Source: Verpa conica (Eukaryota; Ascomycota; Pezizomycetes; Pezizales; Morchellaceae). From it: 64,000 nucleotides of DNA. Within the stretch, counting starts at the first letter, position 1, and the number at the start of each line of letters is the position of its first letter. Both the position numbers and the translations under genes were made by a program. Below are positions 11,226 to 22,458 of this stretch, piece by piece. The notes below the pieces were generated by a model that did not search any database, was not told the origin of the DNA, and was given only the letters and a program-made list of their open reading frames with translations. The DNA lies in NCBI GenBank assembly GCA_033030425.1, contig JAUFSD010000001.1:744001-808000 (forward strand). The letters run 5' to 3'.

Positions 11226-12302
11226 CATGTAGTGATATTCATCTCATCTCACCGATCACTCGGCAACTGGTCTCCTACTGACCTCCGTCAGTCAGTCTGT
11301 TGGTCAGCGAAGCCTTATCGTACATACCCGCCGGTCACATCATATAGCCAACCGACCAGTCAACCACCCTCCCCCTTTGGTATCTCCCCACACCCACTAC
11401 CATCCTCGAAGGATATATCCGGAGCAAAGTTTCAACTCTGTCAGGAAAAATAGTGATCTCCTTAGTCGTTTAGAACGCTGTACTCCCAATATCCCGCACT
11501 ACAAAAGGAGGATAGAACTCCGATCCCCTCGATCCCCTGCATGCTACGCAACGTCATGCTTTCAGTCAATTGGTAGGATCGGCTGTTGCTCTCAGGCTTC
11601 CTCTTTATGAGCTGCAACCGTGACCGTGCGTATCTGCCCTATGCTATGCGTTAACCCATGAACGAATATGTATAATAGACGGTAGTTATGAGATCAGGCG
11701 TCAAATCAGTAAGCCAGCAAGACGTGAGGGTTGCAATTGAGTTTCAGTTGCTGAATCTTTGGGGAAGGCTTTGCCCGAGCGTAGATTAGATACTGTTTTT
11801 TCTATGGAGAGTTTGAAGCCTCTATAACTACCATCTTTGATAAGTTGGATTAATTATCGCCGCAGGAATGAGGGATACAAGCACCCTAAATCTCTGGGCC
11901 ACACACCTCCAAACTCTCAAAGGGAACACTAGACTTCCAATAATTAAATCGCGACTATCAAGGAGGCAAGCCCCTCTCAAACAGGGCTGGCAATATGAAA
12001 GTAAACATTTTGTAGATTTACCACCTTTTTATTTGCTTTAGAGATGAGATAATTTACTCAAAAAATCGGTAAGATAATATAATCGGTACCGCTCAAAGGC
12101 TTGCTTACAACTTTCCCTTCCTATACTGGTCCCCTCCCCAACCAGTCGTACTTCGTTATACAAAAAAAGAAACCCATGAATAAAATAAAAAGAGAACCCG
12201 AAAATGAAAACCCTTAGAGTGAGAGATTTCTGGAATCACAAATACACATCTGGGAGGAAGTTTTAAAAAATACAGCCCTAATAAAAATCAAAAACGCCGA
12301 AT
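11226..12302. other. Spacer between VTC1 and the STF2-like gene
   Basis: The distal part (about 12000-12302) is A-rich on the plus strand and is probably the 3' UTR of the minus-strand STF2-like gene. The rest holds short non-convincing frames only. Confidence 0.35.
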
Positions 12303-12810
12303 CTAAGCCTTTTCACCCTCAACAGAAGAAGTGTTGGAAATAGTAGAGGCCAGTTCGGCCCCGTCATCCGCGACCCTAGAGTTATGAGCCCCGTGAATCT
12401 TTTCATCGAAAGCAGGCTCATCATCCATCGTTTCGAATTTACTCACGAACTGATGTTCGATGTTGCCCATGGAGTTGGAGCGACGGCGAGATTTGAAGGC
12501 ATTATAATTCTGATCTTCGAATTCGTCTCCGCCACGGCCCCTATAGTGATTGTTGTTAGGTATTTTTCTTATGGGAGGCAAAGCAGAATAGAGCGGTAGA
12601 GTGTAGAAGGTTGTGTGTGTAAGGGATAAGGTAAAGATAGTGATAGACATACCAATTGCCCTTGCCACCACCATTCTTCTTGGTTTTGTTTGGAGCAGTG
12701 TCGACGAAGCCAGTCTTCCCAAAGAACTTGGGGATTTGGTGTTCACCGAAGGCAGCCACAGCCTCGGGGTGGTTGTGAGGGATATCATTGGCCTTGTGAG
12801 AGCGAGTCAT
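12303..12810 (-). CDS. STF2/TMA10-like small hydrophilic protein
   Basis: Two exons, 12810-12653 and 12540-12303, give 131 residues. The conserved core is GGGKGNWGRGGDEFEDQNY, matching the GKGNWGKPGDE box of yeast Stf2 and Tma10, and the N-terminus MTRSHK with a following KFFGKTGF segment fits the same family. Yeast relatives stabilise the ATPase-inhibitor complex, associate with ribosomes and help desiccation tolerance; that role is inferred here. The codon for Trp in the GNWG box is split by the intron, so the joint is well supported. The C-terminal half is Ser-rich and unstructured (RRRSNSMGNIEHQFVSKFE). Upstream (13000-13500) contains several CCCCT/AGGGG pentamers, compatible with stress-type control but not proof of it. 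Confidence 0.85.
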
Positions 12811-14137
12811 GATTACTAGTATTGTATAGAGTAGGGTGATGATATTAAAAATATTAGGTGGTGGTATGTAGATGAAGTTCTTTATAGATATCGGGAGGAA
12901 GACTGAAGAAAGGGAGAGGGATGGAAGATAGATAGTGGGAGGAGGGTGGTGGTGGTCTATATATATGTATCAAGATGGCTTATTAGTTGGGGTTTGTGGC
13001 CAAGAGTATTTTCCATAGCATAGCAATCCATGCACGGCCCCCTAGACTCTCAGTGTGTGGGGGGGGGTTGTAAAGCCACGCATAAGGGTTTTTGTATATC
13101 CCAGGGGAAAGGAAATGGTGATAGGTGACGTCGCCATTAAAGTATGCAAAGGTAATAAAGGATATCTCCATGATGGAATTGAAGCAGTTTTTCCACTCAC
13201 CACAAGAATTGTTTATAAAAAAAAACTCTGAATTTAAGCTGTACGAACAAAGGATAATGAAACTCATGTTGGGGGGTGAAGCATTGTGCATTTATATTGT
13301 GGGGAACGCCACCTGACAGTGGTACCACATCTTGTCTTTCTCACGCACCACCTTAGGTCTTCTTTCTCAGCCCACTGGTAAAAATTGCCGGAAGAACGAG
13401 GTTCTTGCACGCCGCGGCCAGAGTCAGTTTATGAGAGGCGCCCAGTCATAGGCTTTCTTTTCCTCCGTTGCTCTCCCCCTCCTTCGCGTCACGCAACACA
13501 GCTTGCACGAGACCTCCCTGCTGTTTCTTGCTAAGGAAGGCCTACTTTGGCTAATACGGCACCACACCACACCACCCCACCCCACAATCCCAATTCCCCT
13601 TCCCCACACTTTTATGAACCCTGCTTGCCGCACTTTGCAACCAAACTCGCATCATCGGCCAAGGCATTTTACAGCCGTTGCCCGCACAAGGCCAAGTCAC
13701 GTAATGAACACTTTGGGGGCAGGAACACCCATGTTCATCTGACCGCCGGGCGTTGAAGTTCGAGATGAATACTCTGCTATAAGAGTGGCATATTAGAAAA
13801 ATTGGATACCTTTAAATGATGCCCAGCCAGAATTATAGCAAAGAATTGATGATTGAGGTGCAACTTCTGCCCAATTCTAAACCAACCTTCCGGCAGCCGA
13901 TGTGGACCAAGGATCGTCGATCAGTATACGCAGAACCAGGTTGCCGATTGAGGATGGGTTGTTTCCTTTCCCCATTACATTTGCACAAGCGGGATGCTTT
14001 TTTCGGAAGCACCTGAGACCTATGAGTCCAGAACAAACCTCGAAGGTGCATATAACAGCTATGAAAAATGTCAGCTGGTTAAAGTCTCTATTTTGTAGAC
14101 TGTAGCAAGGCTTTGAATGGCCTACGGGAGGGCTTGG
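12811..14137. promoter_or_regulatory. Promoter region of the STF2-like gene and spacer
   Basis: Directly upstream of the minus-strand start: a TATATATAT run near 12958-12966, a G run near 13058-13067, and CCCCT/AGGGG pentamers (13040, 13104, 13477). The distal part (13800-14137) is of ordinary GC content with only short frames; nothing recognised. Confidence 0.4.
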
Positions 14138-14139
14138 TA

Positions 14140-14603
14140 CAGTCGCGTCCAATTGGTGAGCGGACAGGGGCAGTTTTACACCAAAATTTGGGTATTTCAA
14201 AGGTTTATTCAAGTACCCTATGAAAGATATAGACTCTACAACTTTGTATAAGTATAGATGTATTTCTAACCTTCCTTTCTATATTTTTTTTCTTTGTACT
14301 AAACTATGTGATGGAATGCTAGAAAAATTATGAAGTGTGTGAGGTTGGTTGCATCATCAAATCCCCACCAAAATCAAGTGATTTTAGCACATTTTTTGAC
14401 CTCAACAGCTTCTTAGCTGTGCAACTCAGCTAAAGCTAAGTTAAAAAATCTCAGAAAATCAGAGGTGAAACTTCAGAGGCATTTTGCCCTCGTATATAAA
14501 GGAGGAATTTATTGGGTGGTTCTTTTGCTACAAGGCTTTAGCATAGAATGTGCTAATTTTGGTGTGAAATGGCCCCTGTCCGCTCACTAATTGGACGCGA
14601 CTG
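14140..14603. mobile_element. 464-bp Tc1/mariner-type MITE
   Basis: Terminal inverted repeats start CAGTCGCGTCCAATTGGTGA (left, 14140) and, read inward from 14603 on the minus strand, CAGTCGCGTCCAATTAGTGA; similarity continues for about 50 bp (GCGGACAGGGGC, then ACACCAAAATT). Both ends abut a TA dinucleotide (14138-14139 and 14604-14605), the target duplication of the Tc1/mariner/pogo superfamily. The interior has no transposase frame, so mobilisation would need a partner elsewhere. An inner palindrome AGCTTCTTAGCTG/CAGCTAAAGCT is visible. Confidence 0.88.
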
Positions 14604-14605
14604 TA

Positions 14606-15116
14606 GAATCCTGCGATACTCTTTCCCTTCCTACTTGCTTTTTATATCGATCAGGTACAGATTCCTGACTTTAGTGTGGGGTAATAGGTTAATATGTTTA
14701 GATCTCAAACTTGAGAAATATCTAGAACCGTCGCTACCTAATAACTTGGATAAGGATTCCAAGTCAGCCACCGCCCAGGAGACTCAGAGAGACTCGAATA
14801 AACAAATAAATGTATCTATGTTTAGTCCTATTAGGAATGAAACCTGAAACAACTACTTCATTAGTTAGGAATAGGTATTCGAGTGACCACGCCGTAGAAT
14901 TCCGGGTGTCATGTTGCCATTTTTACCGGCCGTCGCTGCCCATCACGTGATACGCCAAGCATTGGATGCACTCGTCATCGCAACCACTCGGAAATCACTC
15001 CTAGCAGCTCCAGTACCACTCTAATCAAAGATTATAACAGTGAACGTCTCGGTTCACGCCCTCGATCACTTACATATATACCGTTACTTGAAGATCTAGG
15101 GAGGTTTAGGAAAGCT
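14606..15116 (+). promoter_or_regulatory. Spacer and promoter of the Pep12-like gene
   Basis: 510 bp. The last 200 bp are GC-balanced and include CACGTGAT at 14944-14951, a canonical E-box core. No gene seen. Confidence 0.35.
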
Positions 15117-16182
15117 ATGTCGTTCGATCGTCTCCCCTCTCTTGAGGCCCAGCCTACAACATCCCGGTCAACGGGGTACTCAGATTCCCCAGAGTTTGAC
15201 CGTCTCGCGGCTCAGCTCTCCTCGAAGCTATTCACCCTCACAAGCAATATCTCGAGGTTGAACCGCGAGCTGAGTTTGGTTGGGACGAAAAAGGACAGTG
15301 AGAGCCTTAGGGAGAGGGTGAAGAAGCTGCTCGATGAGACCAGGGAGGGATTCAAGGCCGTTGGGGAAGGGGTGAAGAGGGTACAGAACTGGGAAGATGT
15401 TTCTGTGAGTCTTGTCGCTATTTTCTTAGAAGAGGGGATTTTATACCTACTCTAGCCACTTTGGTCGCCATTTTTGGAGATAATGCTGATATAAATACAA
15501 TAACATAGCCTTCTCAACGCTACACCCAAGAAAAACTCTCACGTGGGATGGCATCCGCCCTCACAGATTTCCAGACAATTCAACGGCTCTCCGCAGAAAA
15601 GACCCGACAATATGTTACTGCAGCGCGGCAAGCACAAAGCCAGGTCAACGATGAAGGAATGCCTATAGATGATCTATCGTATTCCCCATCCGGGTCAGGC
15701 CAGCAACAGGTTCAGGTTCCACTTGTTCAGCAGCAGATGGCACTCGCTGAACAAAGCGAGGTTGATTTCCAAGAGGGATTGATCCAGGAACGGGAGCAGG
15801 AGATTAGGGGAATCGAACAGGGCATCACAGAGCTAAACGAGATCTTCCGGGATCTGGGGACCATGGTTACAGAGCAGGGTGTTATGATTGATAATATTGA
15901 GCAGAACGTCAGTAACGCGGCAACTAGCACGAAGGCAGCGTAAGTAACCTCAATCCGACCTGTGACTCTAAGTAGTCCTAGTACTAATATGGTCTGGATG
16001 GGTATAGCGACCGAGAATTGACTTCTGCGGCGAGATATCAGAAAAGTGCTAGGAATAGAGCTTGTTGTTTGCTACTGATATTGGCGATTATACTGACAGT
16101 TATTCTATTGGCTGTAAGTATTCTCCTAGCTTCCCAGAATTTATATATATTAACATCAGTGTCACAGATCTTCCTTGGATAA
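15117..16182 (+). CDS. PEP12: Endosomal/vacuolar Qa-SNARE (Pep12/syntaxin 7 type)
   Basis: t-SNARE directing vesicle fusion at the late endosome/prevacuolar compartment. Exons 15117-15404, 15509-15939, 16008-16113 and a 15-bp last exon 16168-16182 give 279 residues. The N-terminal part (about 20-120) fits the Habc bundle. The SNARE motif (about 180-245) contains FQEGLIQEREQEIRGIEQGI and the zero-layer Gln in DLGTMVTEQGVMID. A tail anchor CCLLLILAIILTVILLAIFLG ends the protein, as in syntaxins. The branch site TACTAAT before exon 3 is canonical. If the last intron were retained the protein would simply gain about 18 residues; the spliced form places the membrane segment at the very C-terminus, which is typical. 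Confidence 0.9.
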
Positions 16183-17042
16183 TCATACATCTATATCTCT
16201 ATCCGGTTTCGTTACGTCACTTTTTATTTTATATTGGTGAGGTATGTCTAGGGTGGTGTTACACTTATGCTTATTGTTTGTCTCGTTTGTCTCTTTCGTG
16301 AGTCCTAATCCAGTGTTTTGGAAAAGGAATTATTGCGGGTTTTATTTGCTTTGTAGGAATTCGGACTGTGCTTGCAAGCACACTAGTCTTTTCTTTGCCT
16401 TTTCTATGTGAATTATTAGTAAAGGGTATAGTGAGATTACATGTAATTACTAGAAGTCCCTTTTTTCCCTGCGTACTGTAATCGTTACTATACTTATTAC
16501 CATAACCTAGACTATGAATTCCAACGTCGTAACTAGAGACCATAGGACCTCCGGTTCTTTAGTAAGGTTTATGGCTAGTAAGGTCAGTAATCTATTATAA
16601 TATAACTATCAAAAGATTAGTAGTCTTGGGAGTGTTAATTTAGAGTCTAACGCGTGTGGGCGCGTGTACTTCTGATTTATTCGTTTATTCATTCGTGGAC
16701 ACTTACTATAAACGAGTGAGGGTTTGTAACAAAAAGGTGCTGTTGTGTTTGTTTCTTGCTAGAGAGTACTGTCGGGCCGGTACGTATTCTTCTGGATACA
16801 ATGGAAAGTCTATATGTTCAATCTAGCTGGAACTTGACAGTTGTTATGAGCTACCACTCTCTGTGCTTTAAGCCACCACTCTCTGATCACATCCTCCCCA
16901 TTAGCTTTGAAACTATCAATCTCCACGGGTAATTCTCTATATCGTGTTACCTCCTAAATTTTCGTCTTTAATTTTAAAAATCCAACCACCTATCATTGTC
17001 ATCCTTTTGTCAAATCTCTTGTTGTATCCTCTCCTATACACA
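16183..17042. other. Spacer between PEP12 and an unknown gene
   Basis: 860 bp of AT-rich sequence. The last 150 bp are pyrimidine-rich and probably the leader of the next gene. Nothing else recognised. Confidence 0.35.
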
Positions 17043-19246
17043 ATGCCACCTTTTCCACCCCCTAAAAGACGCCATAAGGCCATGAAAACTTATGGAAAGC
17101 CTTCTCGCTCTAAGCTTGCATCTTTTAAAGTTTTTCAGGATGTCATCGGTGAAGAGGGGACTGAGAAAAGCAGTTGGAAAGGTAAGATTTCGTTTTTTTC
17201 TTCTAGTGGTTTACAAAGCCCTTTATATAAGTAGTATTTATCTTCTTTGTTTATTCACTTCTACATCATTGTTTTATTCCGCACTATGATTTAAGATTTG
17301 TATTGGGAGAGAAAAAATTACTGATTTCACCGATAATCTTGGAAGATTATAATCATCCATCACATACTACGACCCTAGATTTCCTACCCACTATAAGACA
17401 ACAAGCCCCAAACTCAAGACGTAGTATAGATCTAATAAACGATATCGAAAATCCGTTTATAGATCCTGTTGCCTCTATTGAATGCCAATTCAACCCTCAC
17501 CCAATATCTCCACAAGGTTACAGAGCAAAGGCCGCAACTTCAACTGCCCCGCCATCATCACCACCTCGTCTCTTTCAAGGAAATCTAAGAACACCAGCTT
17601 TGTCAGAAAAATCAATAAATCTTCCAGTCCTAATAGAATCCGCGGCCTCAGCCAGGGTAGCTCATGCAAACACTACGACAATCATCCTACCCCACTCACC
17701 TCCAAAGAATCACCCAACAAAAAAATTGAGACTCGACTATACTCCACGAGCAACCCTTGGTGCAAAACAACCACCACGACCCCGAAAATACCGATATACA
17801 GGTCCGATGCTTGAAGATCAAGATTTTTTTACAATCCTATCTCCTTCCAAGGCTTGTAATCCCGATTCGAAAAGTTACTTTCTGAAGCGTTCTGGCGTTC
17901 TAGAGGATGTATTTGACACGCCTTATAACGAACCGCCCGTGTTTTTGGGAGTCATGAGTGCAGATATAAACGATAGTGCTAGCAACGGATCTAGGACTAG
18001 GGTCCACAAGAGAGCGAAGGGTATTTTTAACGAAACAAGAAAAGCAGCCGAAAGGGCTCTCAGGGTTACTCCTTCAAGCACTAGGTATAAAAGCCAACAG
18101 AAAGTAGAAAGGCTCAAAATGAAGGGCATAGTCAAAGCTGGAACAAATGGGAACTCTGATATGGTAGGAACCAATTGGGAGTCACAAAAAACGCAGAAGA
18201 ACAATATTGGATATCAAGCAGTCTGCAATAATGTTGTCACTGAGACCAACGAGGATATCGTGAGTTTACAAGACTTTCTACAGGATCCTTTTTCACACCC
18301 TGAAGACTACGGGAATTATCATAATATTGTTATAGGAGAAGAAGGTGATGACCCTTTTAGATCCCATAAAACTCCTGAGCCTAGTCTTCAAAAGTGTTTA
18401 TGGAGGTCAGAAAGTACTCAAGACTTATTGATTATGGGATCGGTGAAGATTGAAACCCCCAGGAAGGAGAGGCTGGATGACTCTAAATATCATACTGAGG
18501 ATGAAGACCTCAGTTTGTTTCTCGCTACTACAAATCTTAGTCCGGGTAGTATACATGATTTTCTGCACCCACAGTCAGATAACGAGATGCCCTCATCAAG
18601 TCCAGTTTTTAAATCGACCCCTAAAAAGGAGTGGAATCATTCCAAAATTAATAACAATCTCTTTAGTTCTGATATCGATTCTCTCAAGGATATGGCTACG
18701 GGAGGACCCATCGATAAAAATCTATATAATGAGACTAATGGGGAACAGCATGGTGATGAGTTACCTACCGGGGGGATAGCACCTGGAACTTACGACTACA
18801 AAGAGAATTCAAAGGCGAATATCAGGTCTAGCAAAAATAATTACCTAATTCTACGTGCCGCAGCTTCTGAGGATGAACTATACTATGCTCAGTACGACAC
18901 TGATAAAGGGAAAGAAGAAAAATCACTAAGTACCATGATTGTTACTAAGGCGAATAACCGGAATTTGAAGTCTGAAGCGATTCAGAGTAGTAAAAACTTA
19001 ATCCATGTTGGTGGCACTAGAACGAGTAGACACGCGCCGGGGGGCAGAGGGCCTACAAGGACAATGGATGGAACCGAGAGTGGAGTTACTACTAGAATTA
19101 TCTTAAAGAAACGTTCAAGCGGAGGTGTCGGCCGAGGCGTAGTAAAGTCGGGAATTATAAGGCGAAAGTCTTCTCGGAGCTATGAACAGCTAGAAGTAGA
19201 TGAAATAGATGAGTTGCAAATGGATTTGCCAGCTATGATGATTTAA
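17043..19246 (+). CDS. Large disordered protein of unknown function
   Basis: Not firmly recognised. Exon 1 (17043-17181) encodes a basic N-terminus, MPPFPPPKRRHKAMKTYGK, followed by SRSKLASFKVFQDVIGEE. The intron 17182-17345 joins in frame to a long exon 17346-19246, giving 679 residues. The N-terminal KTYGKxSR stretch vaguely recalls the start of fungal Wapl cohesin-release proteins, but no Wapl helical domain follows, so that name is not given. The remainder is Ser/Asn/Lys-rich and lacks predicted domains; the C-terminus is basic with RRKSSRSYEQL then acidic (EVDEIDELQMDL). The alternative is a start within the long exon. Expression of a single continuous 1.9-kb frame in AT-rich DNA supports a real gene. 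Confidence 0.65.
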
Positions 19247-19863
19247 GGTGATAAGTAGGAATTGGTGTACCTTAAAGATGGTATTCTACTACGTTGTCCA
19301 GGAGGTTTTAGTGATGTTACTGATTCAAATGGGTATAGGTTTTTCTTACTCTATTTTCTCTTTCTTGCTATGGTTTTCTTGCCGAGGAATAGATGATATT
19401 TTTTGTTCATGGTGCAGATTTTTTCTGAGGGTTTATTGTTATTGTTATTGTTTCATACTTTTACTTCGTCTGGTCTAGATTTATTTCATATGCCTTTCAT
19501 TGGTAAACGTATACTGTCGGTAAGAAAGTAGATATAATAAGAATAGCCTTAGAAGTTAAGGCACTGTTTAACTGATGTAGACGCGCTTTTCTAAACTAAA
19601 TTATAAGTATCTGACTACATGCAGCTAGTAATTTTTAGATTTAGTAGACCCTTAGGGCCTAAAAATGTCTGCTCACACAGAAAGCATCTTTAATGATATA
19701 ATTAACTAAGAATCTCGTTGGGCCCTCATTAATTAAAATTTGAGGTCCTATCTTATATCTATAGCCATAGTTTTTTACATCATGTCCTGACTTATCTATA
19801 TTTATTACTCTCGGTAATCTTTTTAGGGACATAGGTTTTTCTTAAGGGCCGCCTGATTGTTCA
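19247..19863. other. Convergent 3' spacer
   Basis: About 600 bp between two converging genes. T-rich after 19330; no open frame of interest. Confidence 0.35.
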
Positions 19864-20485
19864 CTAGAGGGAAAGTGATCTTAGGTATGTTGACCAGATA
19901 GAATAGCCCTAAGGAGGGGGGAGAATGAATATAAAAAACTAACCCATAAAGTTTCTTGAACTCTAGTATCGGCGACCTGGAGATATAAATGGTCAATAAC
20001 GGTACCTTCCTCTTCTTTGGTGGGACCTTTTCCACCAAAATAGCATACGGATCCTCTTCCACATCTTCGCCATCCTCGACATCATCTTCTATTCCATCGG
20101 TATTTTTCTTATTACTTTCCTCTTTCCTCCTTTCCTTGTTTTTCTTGTTTTGATCTCTTCGTGTGTTCTTGCTTTGTGGCTGCTCTGGCTGCTCCTTCTC
20201 CCCAACAACTATGCTTGACAGAGCCGTGTATTGATACCATTGCCCGCCTTTCCCGGCGATGCGACGCTTCAGGATCTCAGCAGTTGTGATTGCCTTTGGG
20301 GCAGTAGCAGATCTAGCGCTGATTGAGATGGCAGGGAGGTCATCGGTGGTTGTGGGTGCTGGGGTAGAGTCGGGGTAGAGAATAGCGAGACATTGGTCTA
20401 TCTTTTTCGTGATGCCCGAGGCGGACACGATGTGTACATTCTGTACCTTACGGGCGGGGGCGGCCGTAGGGATAGTAGTATCCAT
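19864..20485 (-). CDS. Alba-like nucleic-acid-binding protein
   Basis: Read on the minus strand from ATG at 20485 (MDTTIPTAAPARKVQNVHIVSASG). The region KVQNVHIVSASGITKKIDQC ... AISISARSATAPKAITTAEI-LKRR matches the beta-alpha-beta pattern of the Alba/Rpp20-Rpp25 family, whose eukaryotic members bind RNA in RNase P/MRP or act in RNA metabolism. It is followed by a Lys/Glu-rich, mostly basic-acidic stretch (QNKKNKERRKEE, EDDVEDGEDVEEDPYA) and then KVPPKKRKVPLLTIYISR. The 3' end is uncertain: a donor GTTAGT at 19943 could join an acceptor at 19880 (stop at 19864, 185 residues), a nearer acceptor giving a very short 35-bp intron (stop at 19881), or be unused (stop at 19823). Upstream in-frame ATGs exist but give a low-complexity extension. 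Confidence 0.68.
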
Positions 20486-22458
20486 GTGGGAGAGGTGAGA
20501 GGAGGAAGGGATGTTGATATGTTTGTATGTTTGTATGTTTGTATGCAAATTTCTTTCGACTGCAGGACTGAACCAAGATGAGGCTCTGCACGATTGGATC
20601 GTTGGGTCAATGTCAAGGCTAAGACGAAACGGTAGATCTTCGTTTTCTCGCTTGACCTTGTTGTGCTGAGGCCTGTAGGCTGTAGCGTAGCGCTCCTTGG
20701 TGTAGGTGCGCCACTGAGATTGGGTAAGAGGAGGCCGGGTAACTACTGCGGCGCTATCGATGTGCTGTGCTGTACAGTAGCCGGTAGGTAGATGTATTCG
20801 CTCGGAGTAAAATGCACGCATTCTGGGCGTGCATTCTATGCGCGTGTGTGTGTGTGTGTGCACGGTGCACCGGTTCGACTGGATTATTCTGTTCCAAGAT
20901 GGGGGAATGTTGCCGGCTACAGAGAGGGTCTGGGTCTGGGTCTCCTAGCTACAGACCCGTGCGTGCTCCTGTTCCCGAGCACTTGATGCAGGCTGGAGGG
21001 ACGACTACGAACGGGATGAATTGCATCCTAGGGTATCTTGCATGTAGAGCACTCTACCAGCATACAAGCGTCAATGAGCAGATTTCCGGCTCTATCTTAG
21101 TTTCCACCACCACCACCACCACCATCACCAGCTATCTCCTACTCGCTTTCCCCACGTTTTCTGGAACCCCTCATCCATTGTTGGCTGTTGTCGCTTTTCT
21201 TTCTTTCTCGCGATCGGCCGAGAAGCGGGCATTGACACGTCGCCCATCTGTAAAAGAATGCAACAAGCATAGGCAGCGCAAGAAACAGGCAGACGCAGCA
21301 GTGGAGGTGAAATAAAGAAGCAGCAAAAACTACAAGATCAAGATGAAGATAGCAGCAACCTATAGCACATATTCCCTATTACATTAAACAACCTTCCCTT
21401 TCCCCTTCCCTAGTCTCTTATCCTCGATGGTTTATCTAGGGTCGTCGTGCATGTAGGGATTGTTGTAGAGCACCCAATCGCTGAATAATTTAGCTTCTCT
21501 CGCGATCTATTTGCTTCTGCCTGCCTGTCCCATGCGTGTGTTTTCCAGTCGCGCCAACCACAGCCGCCGGCGCAGGGCCAAACGGATCCCGTCCCTCTCC
21601 TTCTGGCTGTTTGTACCATTCAAAAGCACTCCCTGCAAGGCTGCTGCCGACGTATTAACCTCCCTTGCTTGACCTCTGCACGCCCTAGACGTACATATGT
21701 ACATGCTCACATACCACTTCCTACCCTCGATCGATAGGTTCTGGGATATCAAAGACAGAGATAGCAACCTATCCAGTTCAATAGCTAACCACCCACCTCA
21801 GCCTCCCACAAGTGCAAAGAGATCTACTTACCTTACGCCTTGATCCTCAGTATTCATTTCCCCCTTCTTTCTCTCCTTTGCTTGCCTGCCCGTTTGCTTG
21901 CTTTCTCCCACTCCCACTCCTACGCTCGTACTGGTATAACTTATCCAGTTATATTTATCTTGTCTCTCTACCACCCCACCATCTTCCTTCTGGCTGAGGA
22001 CGCAACTACTGCCCTACTGTCAGTAAAACTTGCCTCTAGAGCCGGAAGAACTTTAAATTTTCTTTTACTGACGAAGAAGGGAGAAGAGAACTAAAGAAAG
22101 AAAAAAGAAAAAAAGAAAGAAGGGAAAAAAACGTCTCACTCGCCCGCGACAGCCTGAAGAAGAAGAGAAGTCGCGCTCGCTACCACTTTGCAGCACACGT
22201 CAACCGTCAACGTCAGAGGTCAATCCCTCATTCTTCAGCTAAAGCTTGGAACCCCAAACCAATAAGCGACGTCAGTCATAAACAAATCAACGTAGCCATA
22301 ACAAGAGAAACACCAAGAAACAGTACGCCACCTCTCTACACCCCTCCTCCTCGGAACTTCAACCCTCAAACATCGTACTCGCCCCTCAGTAAACTCCTTG
22401 CTAAATCCACCCAGGGAATACCCCTCCCCAATATCTTCTACGCTTCCAACAAAATCTC
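20486..22458. promoter_or_regulatory. Divergent spacer, Alba-like / AHC1-like genes, with microsatellites
   Basis: Nearly 2 kb with no supported gene. It holds three simple repeats: (TATGTTTG) about 3.5 copies at 20517-20544, (GT) at 20843-20860 and (CCA) at 21103-21120. The segment 21900-22458 is pyrimidine- then purine-rich (a GAAA-type run at 22095-22130), typical of a long 5' leader for the downstream gene. Confidence 0.45.

Noticed and set aside
13816..14140. Overlapping frames upstream of the MITE
   Set aside because: Three frames on both strands are open for 60-110 codons, none with a domain; no strand is favoured.
19823..20863. 346-codon minus-strand frame starting MHTHTHTR
   Set aside because: The first 126 codons are low-complexity leader sequence; the Alba-like part starts at the ATG at 20485, which is the preferred start.
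20812..21315. 167-codon plus-strand frame MHAFWACILCACVCVCA
   Set aside because: Composed of a GT microsatellite translated as Cys/Val and a CCA run as Thr; no domain and no codon structure.
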